Below, piece by piece: positions 51,607 to 60,453 of a stretch of 64,000 nucleotides of DNA. Made by a program: the position numbers and the translations under genes. The notes below the pieces were generated by a model. That model made no database searches. It worked only from the letters and a program-made list of their open reading frames with translations, and was not told the origin of the DNA. Location of the stretch: positions 2,939,001 to 3,003,000 of the forward strand of contig CP000699.1 of assembly GCA_000016765.1 (NCBI GenBank), written 5' to 3'. Origin of the DNA: Rhizorhabdus wittichii RW1 (GTDB lineage: Bacteria > Pseudomonadota > Alphaproteobacteria > Sphingomonadales > Sphingomonadaceae). Every line of letters begins with the position of its first letter. Positions within the stretch are counted from its first letter, which is position 1.

Positions 51607-51692
51607 GTCATCCCGGCGAAAGCCGGGATCTCACTTCCCTTTTTTCCTGCCCTGCCGGCGACGGGAAAGGCAGGGAGATTCCGGCTTTCGCA
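51607..51692. repeat. REP-like pair, family R1, degraded right arm
   Basis: The left unit is intact (GTCAT-CCCGGC-GAAA-GCCGGG-ATCTC). The right unit keeps GAGATTCCGGCTTTCG and then breaks off (CAGATGGTCC), without the closing GCCGGAATGAC. The truncation is next to the 3' end of the Crp/Fnr gene (stop at 51700-51702). Confidence 0.8.
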
Positions 51693-51699
51693 GATGGTC

Positions 51700-52386
51700 C
51701 TACTCCGCCGCCTCGGCGATCTGGGTGAGGTAATCGGGATCGACGATCCGGATCTTGCCCTGGGTCAGCTCGATCACCCCCTCGCTCGCCCAGGCGGCGA
51801 GCTGGCGGTTGATGTTCTCGCGGCTGATGCCGACGAAGCTGCCGAGCTCCGACTGGCTGAGGTCGCGGGTCAGCTTGGCGCCGTGCATCTTCTGGTCGGT
51901 CAGCCGCTTGAGATAGCGGGCGAGGCGCGGCGCGGTGGTGAAGGCGCGGTCGCTCTCGATCGTGCTGTCGGTCTCGCGCAGCCGGCGCGCCATCTCCCGC
52001 AGCAGCCGTACCGCCACCTTGGGATGGCGTTCGAGGAAGGCGAAGAAGCTGGCGCGCGGGATGCGGAGCAGCCGCCCCGGCCACATCGCCGTCGCCGAGG
52101 CGGTGCGCGGCTGGCCGTCGAGCACCGCGATCTCGCCCAGCACCGCGCCCGCCTCGGCATAGTCGAGGATGATCTCGCGCCCGTTCGGCGTCACCAGCGA
52201 GATGCGCACCACGCCGTCGAGGACCAGCAGCAGCGAGGTGCCCTCGTCGCCCTGGCGCAATATCTCCTCGTTCGAGCGGGTCGGCTGGAGCGAGCCGACC
52301 GACAGCAGGTCGGCAAGCTCGGCATCGTCGCAATCCGCGAAGACGCTGCCCTTGGGCAGGTGCGCTGCGAGTTCGGCTGGTGTCAT
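51700..52386 (-). CDS. Crp/Fnr family transcriptional regulator
   Basis: 228 residues: a cyclic-nucleotide-binding-like sensor domain (GDEGTSLLLVLDGVVRISL, then GAVLGEIAVLDGQPRTASATA) and a C-terminal winged helix (LSQSELGSFVGISRENINRQLAAWASEGVIEL). The FNR iron-sulfur cysteines are absent. The phosphate-binding loop GEIAVLDGQPRTASA resembles CRP (GEL..., RSA), so cAMP or another nucleotide may bind. Start 52386 (MTPAELAAHLP) is preferred over an upstream ATG at 52464. Confidence 0.9.
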   Translation of the reverse strand: MTPAELAAHLPKGSVFADCDDAELADLLSVGSLQPTRSNEEILRQGDEGTSLLLVLDGVVRISLVTPNGREIILDYAEAGAVLGEIAVLDGQPRTASATAMWPGRLLRIPRASFFAFLERHPKVAVRLLREMARRLRETDSTIESDRAFTTAPRLARYLKRLTDQKMHGAKLTRDLSQSELGSFVGISRENINRQLAAWASEGVIELTQGKIRIVDPDYLTQIAEAAE

Positions 52387-52522
52387 CAGGGCCCCCGGCA
52401 CATGGCGATGCCCGAATCGCCCGGACGGACGAGAGTGACGCCTGCCCGCCGATTCGGCAAGCAATCCCGCGCCCTGGAACGGTTTCAGCGAGTCGTGAAA
52501 CGGGGTCCGGCCGGGCCGCCGG

Positions 52523-52744
52523 TCAGAACAGGCCGCCGCCGATGATCAGCCGGACGATGCCGACCACCAGCACGAAGCTGTTGAGCCGCCGCCCGCTGTC
52601 GCGGTGGGAGAGGATGCCGAACGCCGCGCCCATCAGCGCGAGCGGCACGATCGCCCAGTTCATCCAGCCCAGGAAAGGGAAGAAGCCGAGCATCGCGCCG
52701 AGCAGGGCGACGATGCCGATCGCGAGCGAGATGATGTTGAACAT
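52523..52744 (-). CDS. Small membrane protein of unknown function
   Basis: 73 residues with two membrane helices. The first half is MFNIISLAIGIVALLGAMLGFFPFLGWMNW, and the second is NSFVLVVGIVRLIIGGGLF. A short polar loop RDSGRR lies between. I do not recognise the family. The start at 52744 begins with a membrane helix; an ATG 12 codons upstream adds a basic segment. Confidence 0.7.
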   Translation of the reverse strand: MFNIISLAIGIVALLGAMLGFFPFLGWMNWAIVPLALMGAAFGILSHRDSGRRLNSFVLVVGIVRLIIGGGLF

Positions 52745-52840
52745 GGGCCGCAACTTCGTCCAAGCTGCGCGGGATTGCAACTGGTGTCATATGAATATAA
52801 CACACTTGTCGGATCAGGACAGCTTCCCGGGAGATGGGTG

Positions 52841-53377
52841 ATGCGCAAGGCCGTGCTGGGATTGTCGGTGCCGCTGCTGCTGCTCGGCGCCTGCGAGATG
52901 AAGGTCGGCAAGGACGAGGCGGCGAACGACACCGCTTCGGTCAGTATCAGCGCCGACGGCAATGTCGCGATCGCGGCGAAGGACGGGGCCGAGGGGGTCT
53001 CGGTCTCGGTGCCGGGCTTCGAGGGCAAGGTGAAGATCCCCGGCATGGAGCTGGGCGGCGATCACATGGATATCGACGGGATGAAGCTCTATCCCGGCAC
53101 CAGGCTGTCGGGGATCGACGTCACCGACCAGAGCGGCAAGGGCGACGGCGTGGTCGAGATGCGCTTCACCAGCCCGGCCGATCCCGGCAAGGTCGCGACC
53201 TATTATGCCGCCGCCGCGCCCGGCGCGGATTTCCGCGACGTCGCGGTCAAGCAGGCCGGCGCCGCCTCGATCGTGACCGCGACCAAGGGCGACGGCGACC
53301 ATCTGACCATCACGATCAACCCGGCCGCGGGCGGATCGGCGGGGACCATCCTGATCCGCGACGCCGACGCGCGATAA
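52841..53377 (+). CDS. Predicted lipoprotein of unknown function
   Basis: 178 residues. Signal peptide MRKAVLGLSVPLLLLGAC with lipobox LLGAC (Cys18). The mature protein is Gly/Asp/Ala-rich with alternating beta strands (VSISADGNVAIAAKDGAEGVSVSVPG, then VTDQSGKGDGVVEMRFTSPADPGKVATYY). I do not recognise the family. GGGAGATGG precedes the ATG. It lies between a divergent small membrane protein and crcB. Confidence 0.8.
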   Translation: MRKAVLGLSVPLLLLGACEMKVGKDEAANDTASVSISADGNVAIAAKDGAEGVSVSVPGFEGKVKIPGMELGGDHMDIDGMKLYPGTRLSGIDVTDQSGKGDGVVEMRFTSPADPGKVATYYAAAAPGADFRDVAVKQAGAASIVTATKGDGDHLTITINPAAGGSAGTILIRDADAR

Positions 53378-53430
53378 CCAAGGCGGCGGCCGCACTGGCG
53401 CCCGGTCGCGGCAGCGGCTAAAGGGCGGGC

Positions 53431-53808
53431 ATGCCCCCGCTTCTCCTCGTCATGGTCGGCGGCGCCATCGGCGCCGGCTTCCGCTACCATATCGGCTCGG
53501 TCGCGCTCCGCCAGCTCGGCCCGTCCTTCCCGTTCGGCACCTGGATCGTCAACCTGCTCGGCGGGCTGCTGATGGGGGTGCTCGCCGCGGTGGTCGCCCG
53601 CGCGCCGATCGAGGGCGAGCCGCTGCGCCTGTTCCTCGGCGTCGGCGTGCTCGGCGGCTTCACCACCTTCTCCGCCTTCACGCTGGAGAGCTTCAACATG
53701 CTGACGCGCGGCGACTATGCGATGGCCTGCGCCTATGCGGTGTCGTCGGTCGCGGGGTCGCTGCTGATGCTGTTCGCGGGCCTCGCGCTCGGCCGGGTGC
53801 TGGCATGA
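53431..53808 (+). CDS. crcB: Fluoride exporter CrcB (Fluc)
   Basis: A 125-residue, four-helix dual-topology fluoride channel. GGAIGAGFRYHIGS at the start, the FPFGTWIVNLLGG segment with its conserved Asn, and the GGFTTFSAFTLE motif (Phe box) are diagnostic. The stop overlaps the start of the pseudouridine synthase gene in ATGA. I found no fluoride riboswitch upstream. Confidence 0.95.
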   Translation: MPPLLLVMVGGAIGAGFRYHIGSVALRQLGPSFPFGTWIVNLLGGLLMGVLAAVVARAPIEGEPLRLFLGVGVLGGFTTFSAFTLESFNMLTRGDYAMACAYAVSSVAGSLLMLFAGLALGRVLA

Positions 53809-54911
53809 GCGGCGCGGACGACAGCCGCCAGTTCACCGTCGGCGAGGACGACCACGGCATCCGGCTCGACCGCTGGTTCAAGCGGCACATGCCCGACACC
53901 AGCTTCAACATCGTCTCGCGCTGGGCGCGCACCGGCCAGCTCCGGGTCGACGGCAAGCGCGCCGCCCCCGGCGACCGGATCGAGGCGGGCCAGGTCATCC
54001 GCCTGCCCCCGGCCGAGATCGCGGCGGCGGCGACCGCCGCCAAGGCGCAACGCCCCGCCCGGCCCCGCGCGCCGCTGACCGAGGAGGAGATCGCCTTCGC
54101 CCGCAGCCTGGTGATCCATCAGGACCGGCAGGCGATCGTGATCAACAAGCCCCCCGGCCTCGCCACCCAGGGCGGCACCAAGACCGACATCCATGTCGAC
54201 CGGCTGCTCGACGCGCTCCAGTTCGACGCGGAGAGCCGGCCCAAGCTGGTCCACCGCCTCGACAAGGACACGTCGGGGGTGCTGCTGCTCGCGCGCACCT
54301 CGCGCGCCGCCGCGCATTTCGCCAAGGCGTTCAGCAGCCGCACCGCGCGCAAGGTCTATTGGGCGATCGCGACCGGCGTGCCGTCGATCGACGACGGCAT
54401 GATCGAGTTGCCGATCGCCAAGCAGCCGGGCACCGGCGGCGAGAAGATGCACGTCGACGAGAAGGAGGGCAGCCCGGCGCGGACCCGCTACCGCGTGATC
54501 GAGCGCGCCGGCAACCGCGCCTGCTGGGTCGAGCTGCAGCCCCATACCGGCCGCACCCACCAACTCCGCGTCCACCTCGCCGCGATCGGCCACCCGATCG
54601 TCGGCGACGGCAAATATGGCGGGGCCGAGGCGTTCCTGTCGGGCACGATCAGCCGCAAGATGCACCTTCACGCCCGCCGCCTGCGGGTCGACCATCCCGA
54701 TGGCGGCACGCTCGACGTGATCGCCGAGCCACCCGAGCACATCACCGATTCGCTGCGCAACCTGGGCTTCGACGAGGCCGAGGGCGACCTGCCGATCGAC
54801 GAAGTGAAATTCTCCGAGACCGCCGAGGGCAAGCGCCGCGCGCTGGCCGCCCGGGCGAAGGACGCGCGCAAGGCGCGGCGCGGCGAACGGCGCGGACGCA
54901 GCCGGGGATGA
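53805..54911 (+). CDS. Pseudouridine synthase, RluA family (RluC-like)
   Basis: 368 residues: an N-terminal S4 domain (IRLDRWFKRHMPDTSFNIVSRWARTGQLRVDGKRA) and an RluA-type catalytic domain with the Asp in LVHRLDKDTSGVLLLARTSRAA. LQPHTGRTHQLRVHLAAIGHPIVGDGKYG is the second signature. The RluC type acts on 23S rRNA (955/2504/2580 in E. coli). The C-terminal Arg/Lys-rich tail is unusual. ATGA overlaps link it to crcB and to the downstream HAD gene. Confidence 0.92.
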   Translation: MSGADDSRQFTVGEDDHGIRLDRWFKRHMPDTSFNIVSRWARTGQLRVDGKRAAPGDRIEAGQVIRLPPAEIAAAATAAKAQRPARPRAPLTEEEIAFARSLVIHQDRQAIVINKPPGLATQGGTKTDIHVDRLLDALQFDAESRPKLVHRLDKDTSGVLLLARTSRAAAHFAKAFSSRTARKVYWAIATGVPSIDDGMIELPIAKQPGTGGEKMHVDEKEGSPARTRYRVIERAGNRACWVELQPHTGRTHQLRVHLAAIGHPIVGDGKYGGAEAFLSGTISRKMHLHARRLRVDHPDGGTLDVIAEPPEHITDSLRNLGFDEAEGDLPIDEVKFSETAEGKRRALAARAKDARKARRGERRGRSRG

Positions 54912-55600
54912 GCGCCCTCGCCTCGGGGCCCAATCGCCTCGCCATCTTCGACTGCGACGGCACGCTGGTCGACAGCCAGGCCAATATCTGCCGCGCCATG
55001 GCCGAGGCGTTCGCGATCGAGAAGCTGCCGGAGCCGGCCGCCCCGGCGGTCCGTCGCGTCGTCGGCCTCAACCTGACCCAGGCGGTCGCGGTGCTGCTGC
55101 CCGACGCCGACCATGACCTGCACGTCCGGGTCGGCGAGACCTACAAGCGCGCCTTCCAGGCGATGCGCGGCGCGGGCGAGGTCGACGAGCCGCTGTTCCC
55201 CGGCGTCGCCGAGACGCTGCGCGCGCTGGACGCGGACGGCTGGCTGCTCGCGGTGGCGACCGGCAAGTCCGACCGCGGGCTCCACCATTGCCTGGAGGCG
55301 CACGGCATCCACGACCTGTTCGTCTCGCTCCAGACCGCCGACCGCCACCCGTCCAAGCCGCATCCGTCGATGATCGTCCAGGCGATGGCCGACGCCGGCG
55401 CGATCCCGGCGACCAGCGTGATGATCGGCGACACGAGCTTCGACATCGGCATGGGGGTCAATGCCGGCTGCGCGACGATCGGCGTCGCCTGGGGCTATCA
55501 TACCCCCCGCGAGCTGTTCGACGAGGGCGCCGATTTCGTCGCCGACCGGCCCGACCAGCTTCCCGATATCCTCCGACTCGCGCTATCGGCACGGCCATGA
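54908..55600 (+). CDS. HAD-superfamily hydrolase (phosphoglycolate phosphatase-like)
   Basis: 230 residues. HAD motif I is IFDCDGTLVDSQ (two Asp), motif II is in LAVATGKSDRGLHH, and motif IV is SVMIGDTSFDIGMGVNAG. An alpha-helical cap of subclass I lies between motifs I and II. It resembles Gph/phosphoglycolate phosphatases, but substrate cannot be told. The genes on either side overlap by ATGA (54908 and 55597), giving the frequent alphaproteobacterial crcB-rluC-HAD-ATP12 run. Confidence 0.9.
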   Translation: MSALASGPNRLAIFDCDGTLVDSQANICRAMAEAFAIEKLPEPAAPAVRRVVGLNLTQAVAVLLPDADHDLHVRVGETYKRAFQAMRGAGEVDEPLFPGVAETLRALDADGWLLAVATGKSDRGLHHCLEAHGIHDLFVSLQTADRHPSKPHPSMIVQAMADAGAIPATSVMIGDTSFDIGMGVNAGCATIGVAWGYHTPRELFDEGADFVADRPDQLPDILRLALSARP

Positions 55601-56289
55601 AGCGATTCTACAAGCAGGTGTCGGTCGAGCCCGTCGCGGGCGGCCATGCGATCCGGCTCGACGGGCGCCCGGTGAAGACCCCGGCGCGCGCCGACCTCAC
55701 CCTCCCCACCTCGGCGCTGGCGCACGCCGTCGCCGCCGAATGGGACGCGCAGGCCGAGGAGATCGACCCGCGCCGCATGCCGCTGACCGGGCTCGCCAAC
55801 GCCGCGATCGACCGGATCGCGCCCGATCCCGCCGCCTTCGCCCGGGGCCTCGCCGCCTATGCCGAGACCGACCTGCTCTGCTACCGCGCCGACAGCCCGG
55901 CCAAACTGGTCGACCGCCAGGCCGCGAGCTGGGACCCGCTGCTCGACTGGGCGCGGGACCGCTACGACGTCCATTTCGAGACGGTCGCCGGAATCATCCA
56001 CCGCCCGCAGCCCGACGAGACGGTGCAGCGGCTGGCGGCGGCGGTCGCGGCGCACGACGCCTTCCACCTCGCCGCGCTCCAGCCGCTCGTCACCATCACC
56101 GGCTCGCTGGTGATCGCGCTGGCGCTGGCCGGGGGGCGGATCGACGCCGAGCAGGCCTTCGCCGCCGCGCATCTCGACGAGCTGTGGCAGGCCGAGCAAT
56201 GGGGCGAGGACGCGCTCGCCACCGAGGCCCGCGAGAACCGCCGCGCCGATTTCAAGGCGGCGGCGCGGTTGTTGGGGTTGTTGGTTTAG
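55597..56289 (+). CDS. ATP12-family F1-ATPase assembly chaperone
   Basis: 230 residues of the ATP12 family, which assists assembly of the F1 ATPase alpha subunit in mitochondria and is restricted in bacteria to alphaproteobacteria. Signatures: KRFYKQVSVEPVAGGHAIRLDGRPVKTPAR at the N-terminus, EWDAQAEEIDPRRMPLTGLANAAID in the middle, and HLDELWQAEQWGEDALATEARENRRADF near the end. The start is fixed by ATGA overlap with the HAD gene. A family R4 repeat copy follows directly. Confidence 0.94.
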   Translation: MKRFYKQVSVEPVAGGHAIRLDGRPVKTPARADLTLPTSALAHAVAAEWDAQAEEIDPRRMPLTGLANAAIDRIAPDPAAFARGLAAYAETDLLCYRADSPAKLVDRQAASWDPLLDWARDRYDVHFETVAGIIHRPQPDETVQRLAAAVAAHDAFHLAALQPLVTITGSLVIALALAGGRIDAEQAFAAAHLDELWQAEQWGEDALATEARENRRADFKAAARLLGLLV

Positions 56290-56299
56290 ATTGGTTTAG

Positions 56300-56393
56300 C
56301 CCTCAGGCGCCGGGCGGCGGACATCCGTCCGCCTTGGCTACCTCGCATAAGCTCGGGCGCGCGTTCGCGCTTGCGGAGCCCTTACGGGCTCCG
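56300..56393 (+). repeat. Three-hairpin element, family R4, copy D
   Basis: Hairpin 1: GGCGGAC-ATCC-GTCCGCC (56316-56333). Core TTGGCTACCTCGCATAAGC (two bases shorter than A). Hairpin 2: GCGCG-TT-CGCGC (56359-56370). Hairpin 3: GGAGCCC-TTAC-GGGCTCC (56375-56392). Hairpins 2 and 3 are of the copy B type and hairpin 1 of the copy A type, so it is a mosaic. Confidence 0.85.
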
Positions 56394-56419
56394 ATGCACG
56401 GCTTCGGCAGCAGGGCGCT

Positions 56420-56983
56420 TCAACTCAATATCCCGCCGCGGGGGAGGAACCAGCGGGCGATGATCAGGCCGGCGGCGGCGAGACCGACGAAGTCGCTGAC
56501 GAACAGGTAGATCCAGTAGCCGAAACCGAAATGGTTGAAGATCGGCTGGCCGATGTCGAGGTAGAGCGTCGCCGCCAGCGCGAACAGGACGGCGACCTGG
56601 GCGCGGCCGGCGAAGTCGGCGATCCGCGATCCGACCACGCCCATCGCCGCGGCGATGATCAGGCCGGTGATGATCGCGAGGATGAAGCCGCTGCCGAGCG
56701 ACCCGCTGTCGACCACCGGGAAGCCGCCCGTGTTGAAATGGACCACCGCGACCGGCCCGCGCGCGAAGGCGATGTCGCCCACCGCCGTCCCCGTCGCCGG
56801 GATCGAATAGGTGCCGGTGCCGCTCGCCGTCAGCGTCTCGGCGAGCGCCTGCTGGATCGCCGCCGACTGCGGCTGTTCGAGCCGGTTGAAGGCAAGCTGG
56901 CTGAGCGGCGTCCCCCAGAAGACGAAGCCGATCAGATAGAGCACGACACCGGCGGCGACGCCGCCGATCAAGGTCCTGGCCAT
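56420..56983 (-). CDS. Membrane protein of unknown function
   Basis: 187 residues with four predicted helices: residues 5-24 (LIGGVAAGVVLYLIGFVFWG), about 98-118 (FILAIITGLIIAAAMGVVG), about 127-143, and 155-178 (YWIYLFVSDFVGLAAAGLII). A large periplasmic or cytosolic loop spans residues 25-95, ending with the G-rich VDSGSLGSG. I do not recognise the family. Start 56983 (MARTLIGG) is preferred over an ATG 19 codons upstream. Confidence 0.78.
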   Translation of the reverse strand: MARTLIGGVAAGVVLYLIGFVFWGTPLSQLAFNRLEQPQSAAIQQALAETLTASGTGTYSIPATGTAVGDIAFARGPVAVVHFNTGGFPVVDSGSLGSGFILAIITGLIIAAAMGVVGSRIADFAGRAQVAVLFALAATLYLDIGQPIFNHFGFGYWIYLFVSDFVGLAAAGLIIARWFLPRGGILS

Positions 56984-57111
56984 GCGGGCCCTCCCGTCAA
57001 TCCAAACCCGGGAGGCTAGGCCAAAGATCGTTCCGTGCAAGCAATACTGCGATGGGATGTGTCGTTTAGTCCTTGGACGCCGGAGATTTTCCTGGGATCG
57101 TCCCCGAAATC

Positions 57112-57200
57112 GTCATGCCGGCGGAGGCCGGCATCTCCGGAGATTCTGGGATGAGGTCGTCGCAAGAGCCCGCTGAGATGCCGGCCTCCGCCGGCATGAC
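57112..57200. repeat. REP-like inverted pair, family R1 (TGCCGGC-GGAG subtype)
   Basis: Both arms are GTCA-TGCCGGC-GGAG-GCCGGCA-TCTC in inverted orientation. Found between the membrane protein and gmk, both on the minus strand. The remainder of 56984-57223 shows no other feature. Confidence 0.87.
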
Positions 57201-57223
57201 GGGGAGACGGGATGACGGGGCCA

Positions 57224-57865
57224 CTACCCCGCAGGGGTGGTCAATTTCCGGATGAACCCGATCAGGCCGGTCTGGCGGCTGCGCTTGAGGCGTTCGGCCT
57301 CGAGGATGTGCCGGACCTCGGCGAAGCAGCGGTCGACGTCGTCGTTGATCAGCACATAGTCGTAGCCGTCCCAGTGGCTCACCTCGGCGGCGGCGCGCTG
57401 CATCCGGCCGACGATCACTTCCTCGCTGTCGGTGGCGCGCTTGCGCAGCCGGTCCTCCAGCTCGACCATCGACGGCGGCAGGATGAAGACGCGCACCACG
57501 TCGCCGCCGCAGGTCTGGTAGAGCTGCTGCGCGCCCTGCCAGTCGATGTCGAACAGCACATCGCTGCCGTCGCTCAGCATCGCGTCGATCGGCTGGGCGG
57601 GGGAGCCGTAGCGATGGTTGAAGACGTGCGCCCATTCGAGGAATTCGTGGTTCGACACCATCTCGCGGAATTTCTCGAGATCGACGAAATGATAGTCGAC
57701 GCCGTCGACCTCGCCGGGGCGCATCGGCCGGGTGGTGGCCGACACCGACATCTTCAGATTGTCGTCGGAGGCGAGCAGGCGGCGCGCGATGGTGGACTTG
57801 CCGGCGCCCGAGGGCGAGGAGAGGACGAACAGGACGCCGCGGCGCTTGAGCGTGATATGGGCCAT
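57224..57865 (-). CDS. gmk: Guanylate kinase
   Basis: 213 residues. It phosphorylates GMP to GDP. The P-loop is LSSPSGAGKSTIARRLL near residue 18. The GMP-binding region has VSATTRPMRPGEVDGVDYHFV and HVFNHRYGSPAQPID; the LID has RMQRAAAEVSHWDGYDYVLIND. The C-terminus ends RKLTTPAG. CCACCCC/GGGGTAGTGG overlaps its stop and could be a weak terminator. Confidence 0.97.
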   Translation of the reverse strand: MAHITLKRRGVLFVLSSPSGAGKSTIARRLLASDDNLKMSVSATTRPMRPGEVDGVDYHFVDLEKFREMVSNHEFLEWAHVFNHRYGSPAQPIDAMLSDGSDVLFDIDWQGAQQLYQTCGGDVVRVFILPPSMVELEDRLRKRATDSEEVIVGRMQRAAAEVSHWDGYDYVLINDDVDRCFAEVRHILEAERLKRSRQTGLIGFIRKLTTPAG

Positions 57866-57919
57866 GGCGGCACTTGCCCCGGACAGGGGCGCCGCGTCAA
57901 TCCTGCGCCGGCGGCAAAA

Positions 57920-58138
57920 TCAGATGTCGGCGGCCCCTTTCGCCGCGCCGCGATCGGCCTTGCGCCGGTCGAGCGCCTTCTTGGCGACATAGGCGCCGCC
58001 GAGCAGCAGGCCGATCGGCCCGGCCCGGCGGACGACGCTCGCGGCAGCGGCGCCCAGCACCGCCCCCTTCACCCCGCCCTCGCCGTCGCGGCGGTCGATC
58101 CTGTGGCCGATGAAGGCGCCGATGAGCTTGCCGATCAT
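57920..58138 (-). CDS. Small hypothetical protein with one membrane helix
   Basis: 72 residues: MIGKLIGAFIGHRIDRRDGE, then a Gly/Ala-rich stretch GGVKGAVLGAAAASVV and GPIGLLLGGAYVAKKALDRRK. One or two short hydrophobic segments are separated by basic residues. The Lys-rich end resembles small cytosolic or membrane-edge proteins near gmk in sphingomonads. No function is assigned. Start 58138 is used; an upstream start at 58207 runs through the neighbouring repeat. Confidence 0.65.
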   Translation of the reverse strand: MIGKLIGAFIGHRIDRRDGEGGVKGAVLGAAAASVVRRAGPIGLLLGGAYVAKKALDRRKADRGAAKGAADI

Positions 58139-58209
58139 GCAGATATGTCCCTGATCACTGGTTCGCCGGAAGAAGCGCGCGGGATGCGGGGAAGTTCCCC
58201 TCCCCAACC

Positions 58210-58296
58210 GTCATCCCGGCGAAAGCCGGGATCTCCCTGCCTTTCCATCGATCGCAGCAAGGAAGGCAATGAGATTCCAGCTTTCGCTGGAATGAC
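58210..58296. repeat. REP-like inverted pair, family R1 (chimeric arms)
   Basis: Left unit CCCGGC-GAAA-GCCGGG; right unit (minus strand) TCCAGC-GAAA-GCTGGA. As in 4439-4515 the arms are different subtypes, here with the order reversed. It lies between fumC and the small hypothetical gene, both on the minus strand. Confidence 0.87.
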
Positions 58297-58306
58297 GGGC
58301 GGAAAC

Positions 58307-59701
58307 TTACCGCCCCACCATCGTCTCCGGGCGCACCACCCGGTCGAAGGTCGCCCCGTCGATCAGGCCGAGGGCGAGGCCCGCCTGCTTGAGGGTCAGG
58401 CCCTCATGATGGGCGTGCTTGGCGATCTTCGCGGCATTGTCGTAGCCGATCTCGGGCGCGAGCGCGGTGACGAGCATCAGCGAGCGGCCGACCAGGTCGG
58501 CGATGCGGGCGCGGTCGGGCTCCATGCCCGCGAGCGCGCGTTCGGTGAAGCTCTCCATGCCCGTCGCGAGCAGCGCGATCGAGCGCAGGACGCCCGCGCC
58601 GATCAGCGGCTTGAACACGTTGAGCTCGAGATGGCCCTGCAACCCGCCGATCGTCACCGCCTGGTGGTTGCCGATCACCTGCGCCGACACCATCGTCAGC
58701 ATCTCGCACTGGGTCGGGTTGACCTTGCCCGGCATGATCGAGCTACCGGGCTCGTTCTCGGGCAGGATCAGCTCGCCCAGCCCCGATCGCGGGCCCGAGC
58801 CGAGCAGGCGGATGTCGTTGGCGATCTTGGTGAGCGCGACCGCGAGCGTGCCGAGCGTGCCCGACAGGTGGACGAGCGGATCGTTCGAGGCCAGCGCCTC
58901 GAACTTGTTGGGCGCGGTGACGAAGGGCAGGCCGGCGAGCCCGGCGATCTCGGCCGCGACGTCCTCGGCGAAGCCCGGCGCGGCGTTGAGCCCGGTGCCG
59001 ACCGCGGTGCCGCCCTGCGCCAGCTTCAGCATGCCCCCATTGACCGCGCCCTCCAGCCGCTTGCGGCTGGCGATGAGCTGCGCGGCATAGCCGGAGAATT
59101 CCTGGCCCAGCGTCAGCGGGGTCGCGTCCTGCAGATGGGTGCGGCCGATCTTGACGATGTCGTCCCACGCCAGCGCCTTGGCGACCAGCTCCTCCTTCAT
59201 CGCCTCCAGCGCCGGATAGAGACGGCGATGGACCGCGAGCGCGGCGGCGATGTGGAGCGCGGTCGGGAAGCTGTCGTTCGACGACTGGCCCATGTTGACA
59301 TGGTCGTTGGGGTGGACCGGGCTCTTGCCGCCGCGCTCGCCCGTCAGCAGCTCGTTGGCGCGGCCGGCGATCACCTCGTTGACGTTCATGTTCGACTGGG
59401 TGCCCGACCCGGTCTGCCAGATGACCAGCGGAAACTGGTCGTCGAGCCGGCCCTCGATCACCTCGGCCGCCGCCGCCTCGATCGCGTCGGCGAGCCTGGG
59501 GTCGAGCCCATGCCTGCGATTCACCCGCGCCGCCGCCTGCTTCACCAGCGCCAGGGCATGGACGATGCCGATCGGCATCCGCTCCTCGGGCCCGAACGGG
59601 AAATTCTCGATCGAGCGCTGCGTCTGCGCGCCCCAATAGGCCGTAGCGGGGACCTCGATCGGGCCGAAGCTGTCGGTTTCGGTGCGGGTGTCGGTGGGCA
59701 T
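58307..59701 (-). CDS. fumC: Fumarate hydratase, class II
   Basis: 464 residues. It interconverts fumarate and malate in the TCA cycle, without an iron-sulfur cluster. Motifs: [22 protein letters not shown] at the start, [38 protein letters not shown] and the signature loop [21 protein letters not shown] precedes the ATG at 59701 at a good distance. An upstream ATG at 59719 lies in the repeat and is not needed. Confidence 0.97.
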   Translation of the reverse strand: MPTDTRTETDSFGPIEVPATAYWGAQTQRSIENFPFGPEERMPIGIVHALALVKQAAARVNRRHGLDPRLADAIEAAAAEVIEGRLDDQFPLVIWQTGSGTQSNMNVNEVIAGRANELLTGERGGKSPVHPNDHVNMGQSSNDSFPTALHIAAALAVHRRLYPALEAMKEELVAKALAWDDIVKIGRTHLQDATPLTLGQEFSGYAAQLIASRKRLEGAVNGGMLKLAQGGTAVGTGLNAAPGFAEDVAAEIAGLAGLPFVTAPNKFEALASNDPLVHLSGTLGTLAVALTKIANDIRLLGSGPRSGLGELILPENEPGSSIMPGKVNPTQCEMLTMVSAQVIGNHQAVTIGGLQGHLELNVFKPLIGAGVLRSIALLATGMESFTERALAGMEPDRARIADLVGRSLMLVTALAPEIGYDNAAKIAKHAHHEGLTLKQAGLALGLIDGATFDRVVRPETMVGR

Positions 59702-59714
59702 GGCGTTTCCCTCG

Positions 59715-59799
59715 GTCATCCCGGCGAACGCCGGGATCTCCCCTTTTCTTCCCCGCCGGGCACTGAAGGCAATGGGATTCCAGCTTTCGCTGGAATGAC
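59715..59799. repeat. REP-like inverted pair, family R1 (chimeric arms)
   Basis: Left unit CCCGGC-GAAC-GCCGGG; right unit (minus strand) TCCAGC-GAAA-GCTGGA. The same chimeric combination as at 58210-58296, about 1.4 kb away. Both flank fumC. Confidence 0.86.
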
Positions 59800-59822
59800 G
59801 GCCAAAGGAGGCGCCGCCGCCC

Positions 59823-60314
59823 CTACTTCTTGCGCGTGAAGTCGACCGAGACGACGTTCGACCCGTCCTCGACCGGCGCGGGCGGGGGCGAGGGGGCGTC
59901 GTTGCCGGCGAAGCTGTGGCCGGTGTCCTCGATCGCGTCGTCGGCCTGCGCCTGGAACTGGAGCGCGAAGTTGACCGCCGGATCGACGAAGCCGGTGACC
60001 GCCGCGAACGGGATCACCAGCCGGGCCGGAACCTGGTTGAACGACAGGCCGACCTCGAAGCCGTCGGGGCGCACCTTCAGGTCCCAGAAGCGGTTCTGGA
60101 TGACGATCGTCATCTCGTCGGGGAAGCGCTCCGCCAGATGCTTCGGGATGTCGACGCCCTGGCCCTGGGTCTTGAAGGTGATGTAGAAATGATGGTCGCC
60201 GGGCAGTCCGCCCGCCTTCTCGACCTCGCCGAGCACCCGGCCGACCACGGCGCGAAGCGCCTCCTGGACGATCTCGTCATAGGGAATCAGGCTGTCGGGC
60301 GCTTGGTCGCTCAT
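59823..60314 (-). CDS. SspB-family ClpXP adaptor (alphaproteobacterial type)
   Basis: 163 residues of the SspB-alpha (DUF1321) family, which delivers ssrA-tagged and other substrates to ClpXP. The substrate-binding domain has [69 protein letters not shown] and [16 protein letters not shown]. The acidic Pro-rich linker ([11 protein letters not shown]) and the basic tail VSVDFTRKK would be the ClpX tether. Start 60314 (MSDQAPDSL) is preferred; a frame 40 codons longer has no family support. Confidence 0.93.
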   Translation of the reverse strand: MSDQAPDSLIPYDEIVQEALRAVVGRVLGEVEKAGGLPGDHHFYITFKTQGQGVDIPKHLAERFPDEMTIVIQNRFWDLKVRPDGFEVGLSFNQVPARLVIPFAAVTGFVDPAVNFALQFQAQADDAIEDTGHSFAGNDAPSPPPAPVEDGSNVVSVDFTRKK

Positions 60315-60453
60315 GGCGCTTTGGTGAACGCTCGACCCCGCCGGGTCAAGTCGTGCGTTGCAGCGCGGCGCAACCTCGCTATAGCGGCGCCGACCCGTGT
60401 GTGGGTTTTGCCACAGGTGCACGGGACAGGCCATAGGGAATCAGGGGGCCGCC

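Noticed and set aside
53378-53430. Fluoride riboswitch before crcB
   Set aside because: Only 53 bases separate the genes and the conserved fluoride aptamer blocks are missing.
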